Counted from the first letter of the stretch, positions 1 through 11,805 are shown. The stretch is DNA of 64,000 nt from Antedon mediterranea (GCF_964355755.1 NC_092676.1:12384288-12448287); one strand, 5' to 3'. Notes: a model not told the origin generated them from the sequence alone. Made by a program: numbers and translations.

Positions 1-164
1 ATTTCGATGAAACTTGGTTATACAAAAACATCAAAGTGCTTAAAATCACATTTAAAACCGTTTCAGAGCATTTTTAGCATTTCGATAAAACTTTTCACAC
101 AAAAACATCAAAGTGTACAAAATAGCTTCAAATCGCATTTAGAGAGGTTTTAGACAATTTTGTG

Positions 165-251
165 CATTTCGATAAAACTTTTCACACAAAAACATCAAAG
201 TGTACAAAATAGCTTCAAATTGCATTTAGAGACGTTTTAGACCATTTTGTG
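165..251 (+). repeat. Type A monomer, exemplar (87 bp)
   Basis: This is the commonest monomer. It begins CATTTCGATAAAAC, continues with TTTTCACACAAAAACATC, then AAAGTGTACAAAATAGC, and ends with GACGTTTTAGACCATTTTGTG. Successive copies start 87 bp apart (165 to 252). Frequent variants are AATACTTTTC instead of AAAACTTTTC, GTGCAC instead of GTGTAC, TTTGGAGACG or TTTAGAGAGG instead of TTTAGAGACG, and GAATAGC for AAATAGC. The TAG inside AAAATAGC closes the forward frame that would otherwise run from one monomer to the next. G+C of this exemplar is about 31%, and it carries three CpG sites, in TTTCGAT, ATCGCA or its variant ATTGCA, and GACGTT. Confidence 0.97.
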
Positions 252-336
252 CATTTCGATAAAACTTTTCACACAAAAACATCAAATTGCACAAAATCGT
301 TTTAAACCATTTTAAATCGTTTTAAACCATTTTGAG
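252..336 (+). repeat. Type D' monomer with internal 20-bp duplication (85 bp)
   Basis: D' shares the D start (AAATTGCACAAAATCG) but its second half consists of two exact 20-bp units at 294-313 and 314-333, each containing ATCGTTTTAAACC. I count 20 copies, with the duplication starting at 294, 970, 5419, 9212, 9888, 12418, 13094, 21975, 22651, 28656, 29332, 44777, 45453, 49902, 53695, 54371, 56901, 57577, 62116 and 62792. It is a marker for the 676-bp octamer and I did not find it outside it. Confidence 0.93.
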
Positions 337-510
337 CATGTCGATAAAACTTTTCACAAAAAACATCAAAGTGCACAGAATAGCTTCAAATTGCATTTGG
401 AGACGTTTTAGAGCATTTTGTGCATTTCGATAAAATGTGTTAACATAAAAAGACCAAAGTGTTTAGAATATCTTCAAATCACATTTGGAGACGTTTTAGA
501 CCATTTTTTG

Positions 511-588
511 CATTTCGATGAAACTTGGTTACACAAAAACATCAAAGTGCTTAAAATCACATTTGAAACCGTTTTAGAGCATTTTGAG
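511..588 (+). repeat. Type B monomer, exemplar (78 bp)
   Basis: The shorter monomer begins CATTTCGATGAAACTTGG and continues with TTACACAAAAACATCAAAG, then TGCTTAAAATCACATTTGAA. It differs from type A by one extra base near the start and by losing about ten bases where A has TACAAAATAGCTTCAAATCGC-like sequence. It usually precedes an A monomer, and the B+A pair is 165 bp. Sub-variants carry GATGGAAC (after a C monomer), CATTTAAAACC instead of CATTTGAAACC, or GAAAGCG instead of GAAACCG. The start contains a partial CENP-B-box-like match, described separately. Confidence 0.96.
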
Positions 589-1263
589 CATTTCGATAAA
601 ACTTTTCACACAAAAACATCAAAGTGTACAAAATAGCTTCAAATCGCATTTAGAGACGTTTTAGACCATTTTTTGCATTTCGATGAAACTTGGTTACACA
701 AAAACATCAAAGTGCTTAAAATCACATTTAAAACCGTTTTAGAGCATTTTTAGTATTTCGATAAAACTTTTCACACAAAAACATCAAAGTGTACAAAATA
801 GCTTCAAATCGCATTTAGAGAGGTTTTAGACAATTTTGTGCATTTCGATAAAACTTCTCACACAAAAACATCAAAGTGTACAAAATAGCTTCAAATTGCA
901 TTTAGAGACGTTTTAGACCATTTTGTGCATTTCGATAAAACTTTTCACACAAAAACATCAAATTGCACAAAATCGTTTTAAACCATTTTAAATCGTTTTA
1001 AACCATTTTGAGCATTTCGATAAAACTTTTCACAAAAAACATCAAAGTGTTTAGAATATCTTCAAATCACATTTGGAGACGTTTTAGACCATTTTTTGCA
1101 TTTCGATGAAATTTGGTTACACAAAAACATCAAAGTGCTTAAAATCACATTTGAAACCGTTTTAGAGCATTTTGAGCATTTCGATAAAACTTTTCACACA
1201 AAAACATCAAAGTGTACAAAATAGCTTCAAATCGCATTTAGAGACGTTTTAGACCATTTTGTG

Positions 1264-1351
1264 CATTTCGAAAAAATTTGTTAACATAAAAAGACCAAAG
1301 TGTTTAGAATATCTCCAAATCGCATTTGGAGACGTTTTAGACCATTTTGTG
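1264..1351 (+). repeat. Type C monomer, exemplar (88 bp)
   Basis: This type begins CATTTCGAAAAAATTTG and is the one with GTTAAC (1280-1285), followed by ATAAAAAGACCAAAGTG and TTTAGAATATCTCC. It is 88 bp, one base longer than A, so it shifts the forward reading frame by one. It carries a perfect 9-bp inverted repeat at 1312-1332. A subtype, C', has GATAAAATGTGTTAAC and ATCTTCAAATCACATTTGG instead, and is the form found in the 676-bp octamer, for example from 423. Some copies read GAAAAAAATTGTTAAC. Confidence 0.96.
1312..1332. other. 21-bp dyad in type C monomer
   Basis: Arms TCTCCAAAT (1312-1320) and ATTTGGAGA (1324-1332) are exact reverse complements around a CGC spacer. The same element recurs in most C monomers. 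It could form a small hairpin or be a two-fold symmetric protein site; neither is shown by the sequence alone. Confidence 0.8.
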
Positions 1352-1769
1352 CATTTCGATGAAACTTGGTTACACAAAAACATCAAAGTGCTTAAAATCA
1401 CATTTGAAACCGTTTTAGAGCATTTTTAGCATTTCGATAATACTTTTCACACAAAAACATCAGTGTACAAAATAGCTTCAAATCGCATTTGGAGACGTTT
1501 TAGACCATTTTGTGCATTTCGATGAAACTTGGTTACACAAAAACATCAAAGTGCTTAAAATCACATTTGAAACCGTTTTAGACCATTTTGAGCATTTCGA
1601 TAAAACTTTTCACACAAAAAAATCAAAGTGCACAAAATAGCTTCAAATCGCATTTGGAGACGTTTTAGACTATTTTGTGCATTTTGAAAAAATTTGTTAA
1701 CATAAAAAGACCAAAGTGTTTAGAATATCTCCAAATCGCATTTGGAGACGTTTTAAACCATTTTGTGCA

Positions 1770-1786
1770 TTTCGATGGAACTTGGT
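1770..1786 (+). other. Partial CENP-B-box-like match in a B monomer
   Basis: TTTCGATGGAACTTGGT, compared with the mammalian CENP-B box consensus YTTCGTTGGAARCGGGA, matches 12 of 17 positions, including TTCG, the central A and two of the CGGG bases. The CG of the CGGG part is TT here. The GATGGAAC form recurs in B monomers that follow C monomers; the commoner GATGAAAC form matches one position fewer. This is a resemblance, not a demonstrated site. Confidence 0.3.
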
Positions 1787-2192
1787 TACACAAAAACATC
1801 AAAGTGCTTAAAATCACATTTAAAACCGTTTTAGAGCATTTTGAGCATTTCGATAAAACTTTTCACACAAAAACATCAAAGTGTACAAAATAGCTTCAAA
1901 TCGCATTTAGAGACGTTTTAGACCATTTTGTGCATTTCGATAAAACTTTTCACACAAAAACATCAAATTGCACAAATAGCTTAATACCGTGTTTGAAATC
2001 GTTTTAAACCATTTTGAGCATGTCGATAAAACTTTTCACAAAAAAACATCAAAGTGCACAGAATAGCTTCAAATCGCATTTGGAGACGTTTTAAACCATT
2101 TTGTACATTTCGATAAAACTTTTCACATAAAAACAACAAAGTGTACAAAATAGCTTCAAATCGCATTTGGAGACGTTTTAGACCATTTTGTG

Positions 2193-2256
2193 CATTTCGA
2201 TGAAACTCATCAAAGTGCTTAAAATCACATTTGAAACCGTTTTAGAGCATTTTGAG
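2193..2256 (+). repeat. Shortened B monomer (64 bp)
   Basis: A B monomer with 14 bases missing, so that GATGAAACT joins directly to CATCAAAGTGC. The same deletion is present in copies starting at 6732, 14407, 46676, 51215 and 58890, so it arose once and was spread by larger duplications. Confidence 0.88.
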
Positions 2257-4281
2257 CATTTCGATAAAACTTTTCACACAAAAACATCAAAGTGTACAAA
2301 ATAGCTTCAAATCACATTTGAAACCGTTTTAGACCATATTGAGCATTTCGATAAAACTTTTCACACAAAAACATCAAAGTGTACAAAATAGCTTCAAATC
2401 GCATTTGGAGACGTTTTAGACCATTTTGTGTATTTCGATGAAACTTGGTTACACAAAAACATCAAAGTGCTTAAAATCACATTTGAAAGCGTTTTAGAGC
2501 ATTTTTAGCATTTCGATAATACTTTTCACACAAAAACATCAAAGTGTACAAAATAGCTTCAAATCGCATTTGGAGACGTTTTAGACCATTTTGTGCATTT
2601 CGATGAAACTTGGTTACACAAAAACATCAAAGTGCTTAAAATCACATTTAAAACAGTTTTAGAGCATTTTGAGCATTTCGATAAAACTTTTCACACAAAA
2701 ACATCAAAGTGTACAAAATAGCTTCAAATCGCATTTAAAGAGGTTTTAGACCATTTTGTGCATTTCGATAAAACTTTTCACACAAAAACATCAAAGTGTA
2801 CAAAATAGCTTCAAATCGCATTTAGAGACGTTTTAGACCATCTTGTGCATTTCGATAAAACTTTTCACACAAAAACATCAAATTGCACAAAATAGCTAAA
2901 TATCGTGTTTGAAAACGTTTTAAACCATTTTGAGCATGTCGATAAAACTTTTCACACAAAAATATCAAAGTGCACAGAATATCTTCAAATCGCATTTAGA
3001 GACGTTTTAGACCATTTTGTGCATTTCGAAAAAATTTGTTAACATAAAAAGACCAAAGTGTTTAGAATATCTCCAAATCGCATTTGGAGACGTTTTAGAC
3101 CATTTTGTGTTTTTCGAAAAAACTTTTCACACAAAAACATCAAAGTGTACAAAATTGCTTCAAATCGCATTTGGAGACGTTTTAGACCATTTTGTGATTT
3201 TCGAAAAACTTTTCACACAAAAACATCAAAGTGTAGAAAATTGCTTCAAATCGCATTTAGAGACGTTTTAGACCATTTTGTGCATTTCGAAAAAATTTGT
3301 TAACATAAAAAGACCAAAGTGTTTAGAATATTTCCAAATCGCATTTGGAGACGTTTTAGACCATTTTGTGCATTTCGATGAAACTTGGTTACACAAAAAC
3401 ATCAAAGTGCTTAAAATCACATTTAAAACCGTTTTAGAGCGTTTTGAGCATTTCGATAAACTTTTCACACAAAAACATCAAAGTGCACAAAATAGCATTT
3501 AGAGATGTTTTAGACCATTTTGTGCATTTCGATAAAACTTTTCACACAAAAACATCAAATTGCACAAAAAAGCTTAATACCGTGTTTGAAATCGTTTTAA
3601 ACCAATTTGAGCATGTCGATAAAACTTTTCACACAAAAAAATCAAAGTGCACAGAATATCTTCAAATCGCATTTAGAGACGTTTTAGACCATTTTGTGCA
3701 TTTCGAAAAAATTTGTTAACATAAAAAGACCAAAGTGTTTAGAATATCTCCAAATCGCATTTGGAGACGTTTTAAACCATTTTGTGCATTTCGATGGAAC
3801 TTGGTTACACAAAAACATCAAAGTGCTTAAAATCACATTTGAAAGCGTTTTAGAGCATTTTTAGCATTTCGATAATACTTTTCACACAAAAACATCAAAG
3901 TGTACAGAATAGCTTCAAATCGCATTTGGAGACGTTTTAGACCATTTTGTGCATTTCGATGAAACTTGGTTACACAAAAACATCAAAGTGCTTAAAATCA
4001 CATTTGAAACCGTTTTAGAGCATTTTTAACATTTCGATAATACTTTTCACACAAAAACATCAAAGTGTACAAAATAGCTTCAAATCGCATTTGGAGACGT
4101 TTTAGACCATTTTGTGCATTTCGATGAAACTTGGTTACACAAAAACATCAAAGTGCTTAAAATCACATTTGAAAGCGTTTTAGAGCATTTTTAGCATTTC
4201 GATAATACTTTTCACACAAAAACATCAAAGTGCACAAAATAGCTTCAAATCGCATTTAGAGATGTTTTAGACCATTTTGTG

Positions 4282-4368
4282 CATTTCGATAAAACTTTTC
4301 ACACAAAAACATCAAATTGCACAAAATAGCTTAATACCGTGTTTGAAATCATTTTAAACCATTTTGAG
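4282..4368 (+). repeat. Type D monomer, exemplar (87 bp)
   Basis: The first half matches type A but reads ATCAAATTGCACAAAATAGC, and the second half is distinctive: TTAATACCGTGTTTGAAATC and TTTTAAACCATTTTGAG, followed by a monomer that starts CATGTCG. A sister form has TTAATATCGTGTTTGAAAAC. D monomers follow A monomers, and the A-D pair (174 bp) behaves as a unit that is gained or lost between long copies, for example 19,733 to 19,907. Confidence 0.95.
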
Positions 4369-5124
4369 CATGTCGATAAAACTTTTCACACAAAAACATC
4401 AAAGTTTTTAGAATATCTCCAAATCGCATTTGGAGACGTTTTAGACCATTTTGTGCATTTCGATGAAACTTGGTTACACAAAAACATCAAAGTGCTTAAA
4501 ATCACATTTGAAACCGTTTTAGAGCATTTTGAGCATTTCGATAAAACTTTTCAAACAAAAACATCAAAGTGTACAAAATAGCTTCAAATCACATTTGAAA
4601 CCGTTTTAGACCATTTTGAGCATTTCGATAAAACTTTTCACACAAAAACATCAAAGTGTACAAAATAGCTTCAAATCGCATTTGGAGACGTTTTAGACCA
4701 TTTTGTGCATTTCGATGAAACTTGGTTACACAAAAACATCAAAGTGCTTAAAATCACATTTGAAACCGTTTTAGAGCATTTTTAGCATTTCGATAATACT
4801 TTTCACACAAAACATCAAAGTGTACAAAATAGCTTCAAATCGCATTTGGAGACGTTTTAGACCATTTTGTGCATTTCGATGAAACTTGGTTACACAAAAA
4901 CATCAAAGTGCTTAAAATCACATTTGAAACCGTTTTAGACCATTTTGAGCATTTCGATAAAACTTTTCACACAAAAAAATCAAAGTGCACAAAATAGCTT
5001 CAAATCGCATTTGGGGACGTTTTAGACTATTTTGTGCATTTCGAAAAAAATTGTTAACATAAAAAGACCAAAGTGTTTAGAATATCTCCAAATCGCATTT
5101 GGAGACGTTTTAAACCATTTTGTG

Positions 5125-5800
5125 CATTTCGATGGAACTTGGTTACACAAAAACATCAAAGTGCTTAAAATCACATTTAAAACCGTTTTAGAGCATTTTT
5201 AGCATTTCGATAAAACTTTTCACACAAAAACATCAAAGTGTACAAAATAGCTTCAAATCGCATTTAGAGAGGTTTTAGACAATTTTGTGCATTTCGATAA
5301 AACTTTTCACACAAAAACATCAAAGTGTACAAAATAGCTTCAAATTGCATTTAGAGACGTTTTAGACCATTTTGTGCATTTCGATAAAACTTTTCACACA
5401 AAAACATCAAATTGCACAAAATCGTTTTAAACCATTTTAAATCGTTTTAAACCATTTTGAGCATTTCGATAAAACTTTTCACAAAAAACATCAAAGTGCA
5501 CAGAATAGCTTCAAATTGCATTTGGAGACGTTTTAGAGCATTTTGTGCATTTCGATAAAATGTGTTAACATAAAAAGACCAAAGTGTTTAGAATATCTTC
5601 AAATCACATTTGGAGACGTTTTAGACCATTTTGTGCATTTCGATGAAACTTGGTTACACAAAAACATCAAAGTGCTTAAAATCACATTTGAAACCGTTTT
5701 AGAGCATTTTTAGCATTTCGATAAAACTTTTCACACAAAAACATCAAAGTGTACAAAATAGCTTCAAATCGCATTTAGAGACGTTTTAGACCATTTTGTG
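5125..5800 (+). repeat. 676-bp octamer HOR, single copy
   Basis: One octamer unit, with D' duplication at 5419 and C' (GATAAAATGTGTTAAC) near 5,550. It is flanked on both sides by C-B-A monomers and has no tandem partner here. Confidence 0.9.
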
Positions 5801-7274
5801 CATTTCGAAAAAATTTGTTAACATAAAAAGACCAAAGTGTTTAGAATATCTCCAAATCGCATTTGGAGACGTTTTAGACCATTTTGTGCATTTCGATGAA
5901 ACTTGGTTACACAAAAACATCAAAGTGCTTAAAATCACATTTGAAACCGTTTTAGAGCATTTTTAGCATTTCGATAATACTTTTCACACAAAAACATCAA
6001 AGTGTACAAAATAGCTTCAAATCGCATTTGGAGACGTTTTAGACCATTTTGTGCATTTCGATGAAACTTGGTTACACAAAAACATCAAAGTGCTTAAAAT
6101 CACATTTGAAACCGTTTTAGACCATTTTGAGCATTTCGATAAAACTTTTCACACAAAAAAATCAAAGTGCACAAAATAGCTTCAAATCGCATTTGGAGAC
6201 GTTTTAGACTATTTTGTGCATTTTGAAAAAATTTGTTAACATAAAAAGACCAAAGTGTTTAGAATATCTCCAAATCGCATTTGGAGACGTTTTAAACCAT
6301 TTTGTGCATTTCGATGGAACTTGGTTACACAAAAACATCAAAGTGCTTAAAATCACATTTAAAACCGTTTTAGAGCATTTTGAGCATTTCGATAAAACTT
6401 TTCACACAAAAACATCAAAGTGTACAAAATAGCTTCAAATCGCATTTAGAGACGTTTTAGACCATTTTGTGCATTTCGATAAAACTTTTCACACAAAAAC
6501 ATCAAATTGCACAAATAGCTTAATACCGTGTTTGAAATCGTTTTAAACCATTTTGAGCATGTCGATAAAACTTTTCACAAAAAAACATCAAAGTGCACAG
6601 AATAGCTTCAAATCGCATTTGGAGACGTTTTAAACCATTTTGTGCATTTCGATAAAACTTTTCACATAAAAACAACAAAGTGTACAAAATAGCTTCAAAT
6701 CGCATTTGGAGACGTTTTAGACCATTTTGTGTATTTCGATGAAACTCATCAAAGTGCTTAAAATCACATTTGAAACCGTTTTAGAGCATTTTGAGCATTT
6801 CGATAAAACTTTTCACACAAAAACATCAAAGTGTACAAAATAGCTTCAAATCACATTTGAAACCGTTTTAGACCATATTGAGCATTTCGATAAAACTTTT
6901 CACACAAAAAAATCAAAGTGTACAAAATAGCTTCAAATCGCATTTGGAGACGTTTTAGACCATTTTGTGTATTTCGATGAAACTTGGTTACACAAAAACA
7001 TCAAAGTGCTTAAAATCACATTTGAAAGCGTTTTAGAGCATTTTTAGCATTTCGATAATACTTTTCACACAAAAACATCAAAGTGTACAAAATAGCTTCA
7101 AATCGCATTTGGAGACGTTTTAGACCATTTTGTGCATTTCGATGAAACTTGGTTACACAAAAACATCAAAGTGCTTAAAATCACATTTAAAACAGTTTTA
7201 GAGCATTTTGAGCATTTCGATAAAACTTTTCACACAAAAACATCAAAGTGTACAAAATAGCTTCAAATCGCATT
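5801..7274 (+). repeat. 4,539-bp-offset repeat, copy 2
   Basis: Counterpart of 1264-2735. It includes the shortened B monomer from 6732, here preceded by a GTATTTCG start. Confidence 0.8.
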
Positions 7275-8599
7275 TAGAGACGTTTTAGACCATTTTGTGC
7301 ATTTCGAAAAAATTTGTTAACATAAAAAGACCAAAGTGTTTAGAATATCTCCAAATCGCATTTGGAGACGTTTTAGACCATTTTGTGCATTTCAATGAAA
7401 CTTGGTTACACAAAAACATCAAAGTGCTTAAAATCACATTTGAAACCGTTTTAGAGCATTTTTAGCATTTCGATAATACTTTTCACACAAAAACATCAAA
7501 GTGTACAAAATAGCTTCAAATCGCATTTAGAGAGGTTTTAGACCATTTTGTGCATTTCGATAAAACTTTTCACACAAAAACATCAAAGTGTACAAAATAG
7601 CTTCAAATCGCATTTAGAGACGTTTTAGACCATTTTGTGCATTTCGATAAAACTTTTCACACAAAAACATCAAATTGCACAAAATAGCTTAATACCGTGT
7701 TTGAAATCGTTTTAAACCATTTTGAGCATGTCGATAAAACTTTTCACAAAAAAACATCAAAGTGCACAGAATAGCTTCAAATCGCATTTGGAGACGTTTT
7801 AAACCATTTTGAGCATTTCGATAAAACTTTTCACACAAAAACATCAAAGTGTACAAAATAGCTTCAAATCGCATTTAGAGAGGTTTTAGACCATTTTGTG
7901 CATTTCGATAAAACTTTTCACACAAAAACATCAAATTGCACAAAATAGCTTAATATCGTGTTTGAAAACGTTTTAAACCATTTTGAGCATGTCGATAAAA
8001 CTTTTCACACAAAAATATCAAAGCGCACAGAATATCTTCAAATCGCATTTAGAGACGTTTTAGACCATTTTGTGCATTTCGAAAAAATTTGTTAACATAA
8101 AAAGACCAAAGTGTTTAGAATATCTCCAAATCGCATTTGGAGACGTTTTAGACCATTTTGTGCATTTCGATGAAACTTGATTACACAAAAACATCAAAGT
8201 GCTTAAAATCACATTTAAAACCGTTTTAGAGCGTTTTGAGCATTTCGATAAACTTTTCACACAAAAACATCAAAGTGCACAAAATAGCTTCAAATCGCAT
8301 TTAGAGATGTTTTAGACCATTTTGTGCATTTCGATAAAACTTTTCACACAAAAACATCAAATTGCACAAAAAAGCTTAATACCGTGTTTGAAATCGTTTT
8401 AAACCAATTTGAGCATGTCGAAAAAACTTTTCACACAAAAACATCAAAGTGCACAGAATATCTCCAAATCGCATTTGGAGACGTTTTAGACCATTTTGTG
8501 CATTTCGATGAAACTTGGTTACACAAAAACATCAAAGTGCTTAAAATCACATTTGAAACCGTTTTAGAGCATTTTGAGCATTTCGATAATACTTTTCAC

Positions 8600-10530
8600 A
8601 CAAAACATCAAAGTGTACAAAATAGCTTCAAATCGCATTTGGAGACGTTTTAGACCATTTTGTGCATTTCGATGAAACTTGGTTACACAAAAACATCAAA
8701 GTGCTTAAAATCACATTTGAAACCGTTTTAGACCATTTTGAGCATTTCGATAAAACTTTTCACACAAAAAAATCAAAGTGCACAAAATAGCTTCAAATCG
8801 CATTTGGGGACGTTTTAGACTATTTTGTGCATTTCGAAAAAAATTGTTAACATAAAAAGACCAAAGTGTTTAGAATATCTCCAAATCGCATTTGGAGACG
8901 TTTTAAACCATTTTGTGCATTTCGATGGAACTTGGTTACACAAAAACATCAAAGTGCTTAAAATCACATTTAAAACCGTTTTAGAGCATTTTTAGCATTT
9001 CGATAAAACTTTTCACACAAAAACATCAAAGTGTACAAAATAGCTTCAAATCGCATTTAGAGAGGTTTTAGACAATTTTGTGCATTTCGATAAAACTTTT
9101 CACACAAAAACATCAAAGTGTACAAAATAGCTTCAAATTGCATTTAGAGACGTTTTAGACCATTTTGTGCATTTCGATAAAACTTTTCACACAAAAACAT
9201 CAAATTGCACAAAATCGTTTTAAACCATTTTAAATCGTTTTAAACCATTTTGAGCATGTCGATAAAACTTTTCACAAAAAACATCAAAGTGCACAGAATA
9301 GCTTCAAATTGCATTTGGAGACGTTTTAGAGCATTTTGTGCATTTCGATAAAATGTGTTAACATAAAAAGACCAAAGTGTTTAGAATATCTTCAAATCAC
9401 ATTTGGAGACGTTTTAGACCATTTTTTGCATTTCGATGAAACTTGGTTACACAAAAACATCAAAGTGCTTAAAATCACATTTGAAACCGTTTTAGAGCAT
9501 TTTGAGCATTTCGATAAAACTTTTCACACAAAAACATCAAAGTGTACAAAATAGCTTCAAATCGCATTTAGAGACGTTTTAGACCATTTTTTGCATTTCG
9601 ATGAAACTTGGTTACACAAAAACATCAAAGTGCTTAAAATCACATTTAAAACCGTTTTAGAGCATTTTTAGCATTTCGATAAAACTTTTCACACAAAAAC
9701 ATCAAAGTGTACAAAATAGCTTCAAATCGCATTTAGAGAGGTTTTAGACAATTTTGTGCATTTCGATAAAACTTTTCACACAAAAACATCAAAGTGTACA
9801 AAATAGCTTCAAATTGAATTTAGAGACGTTTTAGACCATTTTTTGCATTTCGATAAAACTTTTCACACAAAAACATCAAATTGCACAAAATCGTTTTAAA
9901 CCATTTTAAATCGTTTTAAACCATTTTGAGCATTTCGATAAAACTTTTCACAAAAAACATCAAAGTGCACAGAATAGCTTCAAATTGCATTTGGAGACGT
10001 TTTAGAGCATTTTGTGCATTTCGATAAAATGTGTTAACATAAAAAGACCAAAGTGTTTAGAATATCTTCAAATCACATTTGGAGACGTTTTAGACCATTT
10101 TTTGCATTTCGATGAAACTTGGTTACACAAAAACATCAAAGTGCTTAAAATCACATTTGAAACCGTTTTAGAGCATTTTGAGCATTTCGATAAAACTTTT
10201 CACACAAAAACATCAAAGTGTACAAAATAGCTTCAAATCGCATTTAGAGACGTTTTAGACCATTTTGTGCATTTCGAAAAAATTTGTTAACATAAAAAGA
10301 CCAAAGTGTTTAGAATATCTCCAAATCGCATTTGGAGACGTTTTAGACCATTTTGTGCATTTCGATGAAACTTGGTTACACAAAAACATCAAAGTGCTTA
10401 AAATCACATTTGAAACCGTTTTAGAGCATTTTTAGCATTTCGATAATACTTTTCACACAAAAACATCAAAGTGTACAAAATAGCTTCAAATCGCATTTGG
10501 AGACGTTTTAGACCATTTTGTGCATTTCGA
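8600..10530 (+). repeat. 3,206-bp-offset repeat, copy 1
   Basis: It matches 11806-13736 through an octamer pair and its flanks. After 10,530 this copy holds one extra C-B-A trimer of 253 bp, after which the offset becomes 2,953 bp. Confidence 0.8.
8918..10269 (+). repeat. 676-bp octamer HOR, tandem pair
   Basis: Units 8918-9593 and 9594-10269, with D' duplications at 9212 and 9888. The second unit has a private AATTGAATTT variant near 9,815. Both are followed by C monomers. Confidence 0.92.
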
Positions 10531-11805
10531 AAAAATTTGTTAACATAAAAAGACCAAAGTGTTTAGAATATCTCCAAATCGCATTTGGAGACGTTTTAGA
10601 CCATTTTGTGCATTTCGATGAAACTTGGTTACACAAAAACATCAAAGTGCTTAAAATCACATTTGAAACCGTTTTAGAGCATTTTTAGCATTTCGATAAT
10701 ACTTTTCACACAAAAACATCAAAGTGTACAAAATAGCTTCAAATCGCATTTGGAGACGTTTTAGACCATTTTGTGCATTTCGATGAAACTTGGTTACACA
10801 AAAACATCAAAGTGCTTAAAATCACATTTGAAACCGTTTTAGACCATTTTGAGCATTTCGATAAAACTTTTCACACAAAAAAATCAAAGTGCACAAAATA
10901 GCTTCAAATCGCATTTGGAGACGTTTTAGACTATTTTGTGCATTTTGAAAAAATTTGTTAACATAAAAAGACCAAAGTGTTTAGAATATCTCCAAATCGC
11001 ATTTGGAGACGTTTTAGACCATTTTGTGCATTTCAATGAAACTTGGTTACACAAAAACATCAAAGTGCTTAAAATCACATTTGAAACCGTTTTAGAGCAT
11101 TTTTAGCATTTCGATAATACTTTTCACACAAAAACATCAAAGTGTACAAAATAGCTTCAAATCGCATTTAGAGAGGTTTTAGACCATTTTGTGCATTTCG
11201 ATAAAACTTTTCACACAAAAACATCAAAGTGTACAAAATAGCTTCAAATCGCATTTAGAGACGTTTTAGACCATTTTGTGCATTTCGATAAAACTTTTCA
11301 CACAAAAACATCAAATTGCACAAAATAGCTTAATACCGTGTTTGAAATCGTTTTAAACCATTTTGAGCATGTCGATAAAACTTTTCACAAAAAAACATCA
11401 AAGTGTTTAGAATATCTCCAAATCGCATTTGGAGACGTTTTAGACCATTTTGTGCATTTCGATGAAACTTGGTTACACAAAAACATCAAAGTGCTTAAAA
11501 TCACATTTGAAACCGTTTTAGAGCATTTTGAGCATTTCGATAAAACTTTTCAAACAAAAACATCAAAGTGTACAAAATAGCTTCAAATCACATTTGAAAC
11601 CGTTTTAGACCATTTTGAGCATTTCGATAAAACTTTTCACACAAAAACATCAAAGTGTACAAAATAGCTTCAAATCGCATTTGGAGACGTTTTAGACCAT
11701 TTTGTGCATTTCGATGAAACTTGGTTACACAAAAACATCAAAGTGCTTAAAATCACATTTGAAACCGTTTTAGAGCATTTTTAGCATTTCGATAATACTT
11801 TTCAC

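Larger units (their letters stand above)
1..1263 (+). repeat. 676-bp octamer HOR, tandem pair, second copy shortened
   Basis: Order B-A-A-D'-A'-C'-B-A with monomer starts at 78, 165, 252, 337, 423, 511 and 589; lengths 78+87+87+85+86+88+78+87 sum to 676. The first base falls before the window. The second copy starts at 676 and is 588 bp, because A' and C' are fused into one 86-bp hybrid at 1013-1098, with the switch near ACATCAAAGTG. The first B has TTATAC in place of TTACAC, a marker shared with the copy at 44,483. Confidence 0.92.
1264..2735 (+). repeat. 4,539-bp-offset repeat, copy 1
   Basis: It matches 5801-7274, with C-B-A monomers, D and the shortened B monomer at 2193-2256 in the same order. 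The offset changes by two bases near 1,463, where this copy has ATCAGTG. The match ends where this copy has TTTAAAGAGG and the other has TTTAGAGACG followed by a C monomer. Confidence 0.8.

Noticed and set aside
1280-1285. GTTAAC and TATAAA-like ATAAAA motifs as promoters or regulatory sites
   Set aside because: They recur in every monomer of their type and are explained by the repeat; there is no gene for them to control.
8324-8653. 109-codon forward open frame, with a copy at 52,807
   Set aside because: It crosses several monomers of different types and depends on the absence of the usual TAG. It is conserved only because the whole 44,483-bp repeat is.
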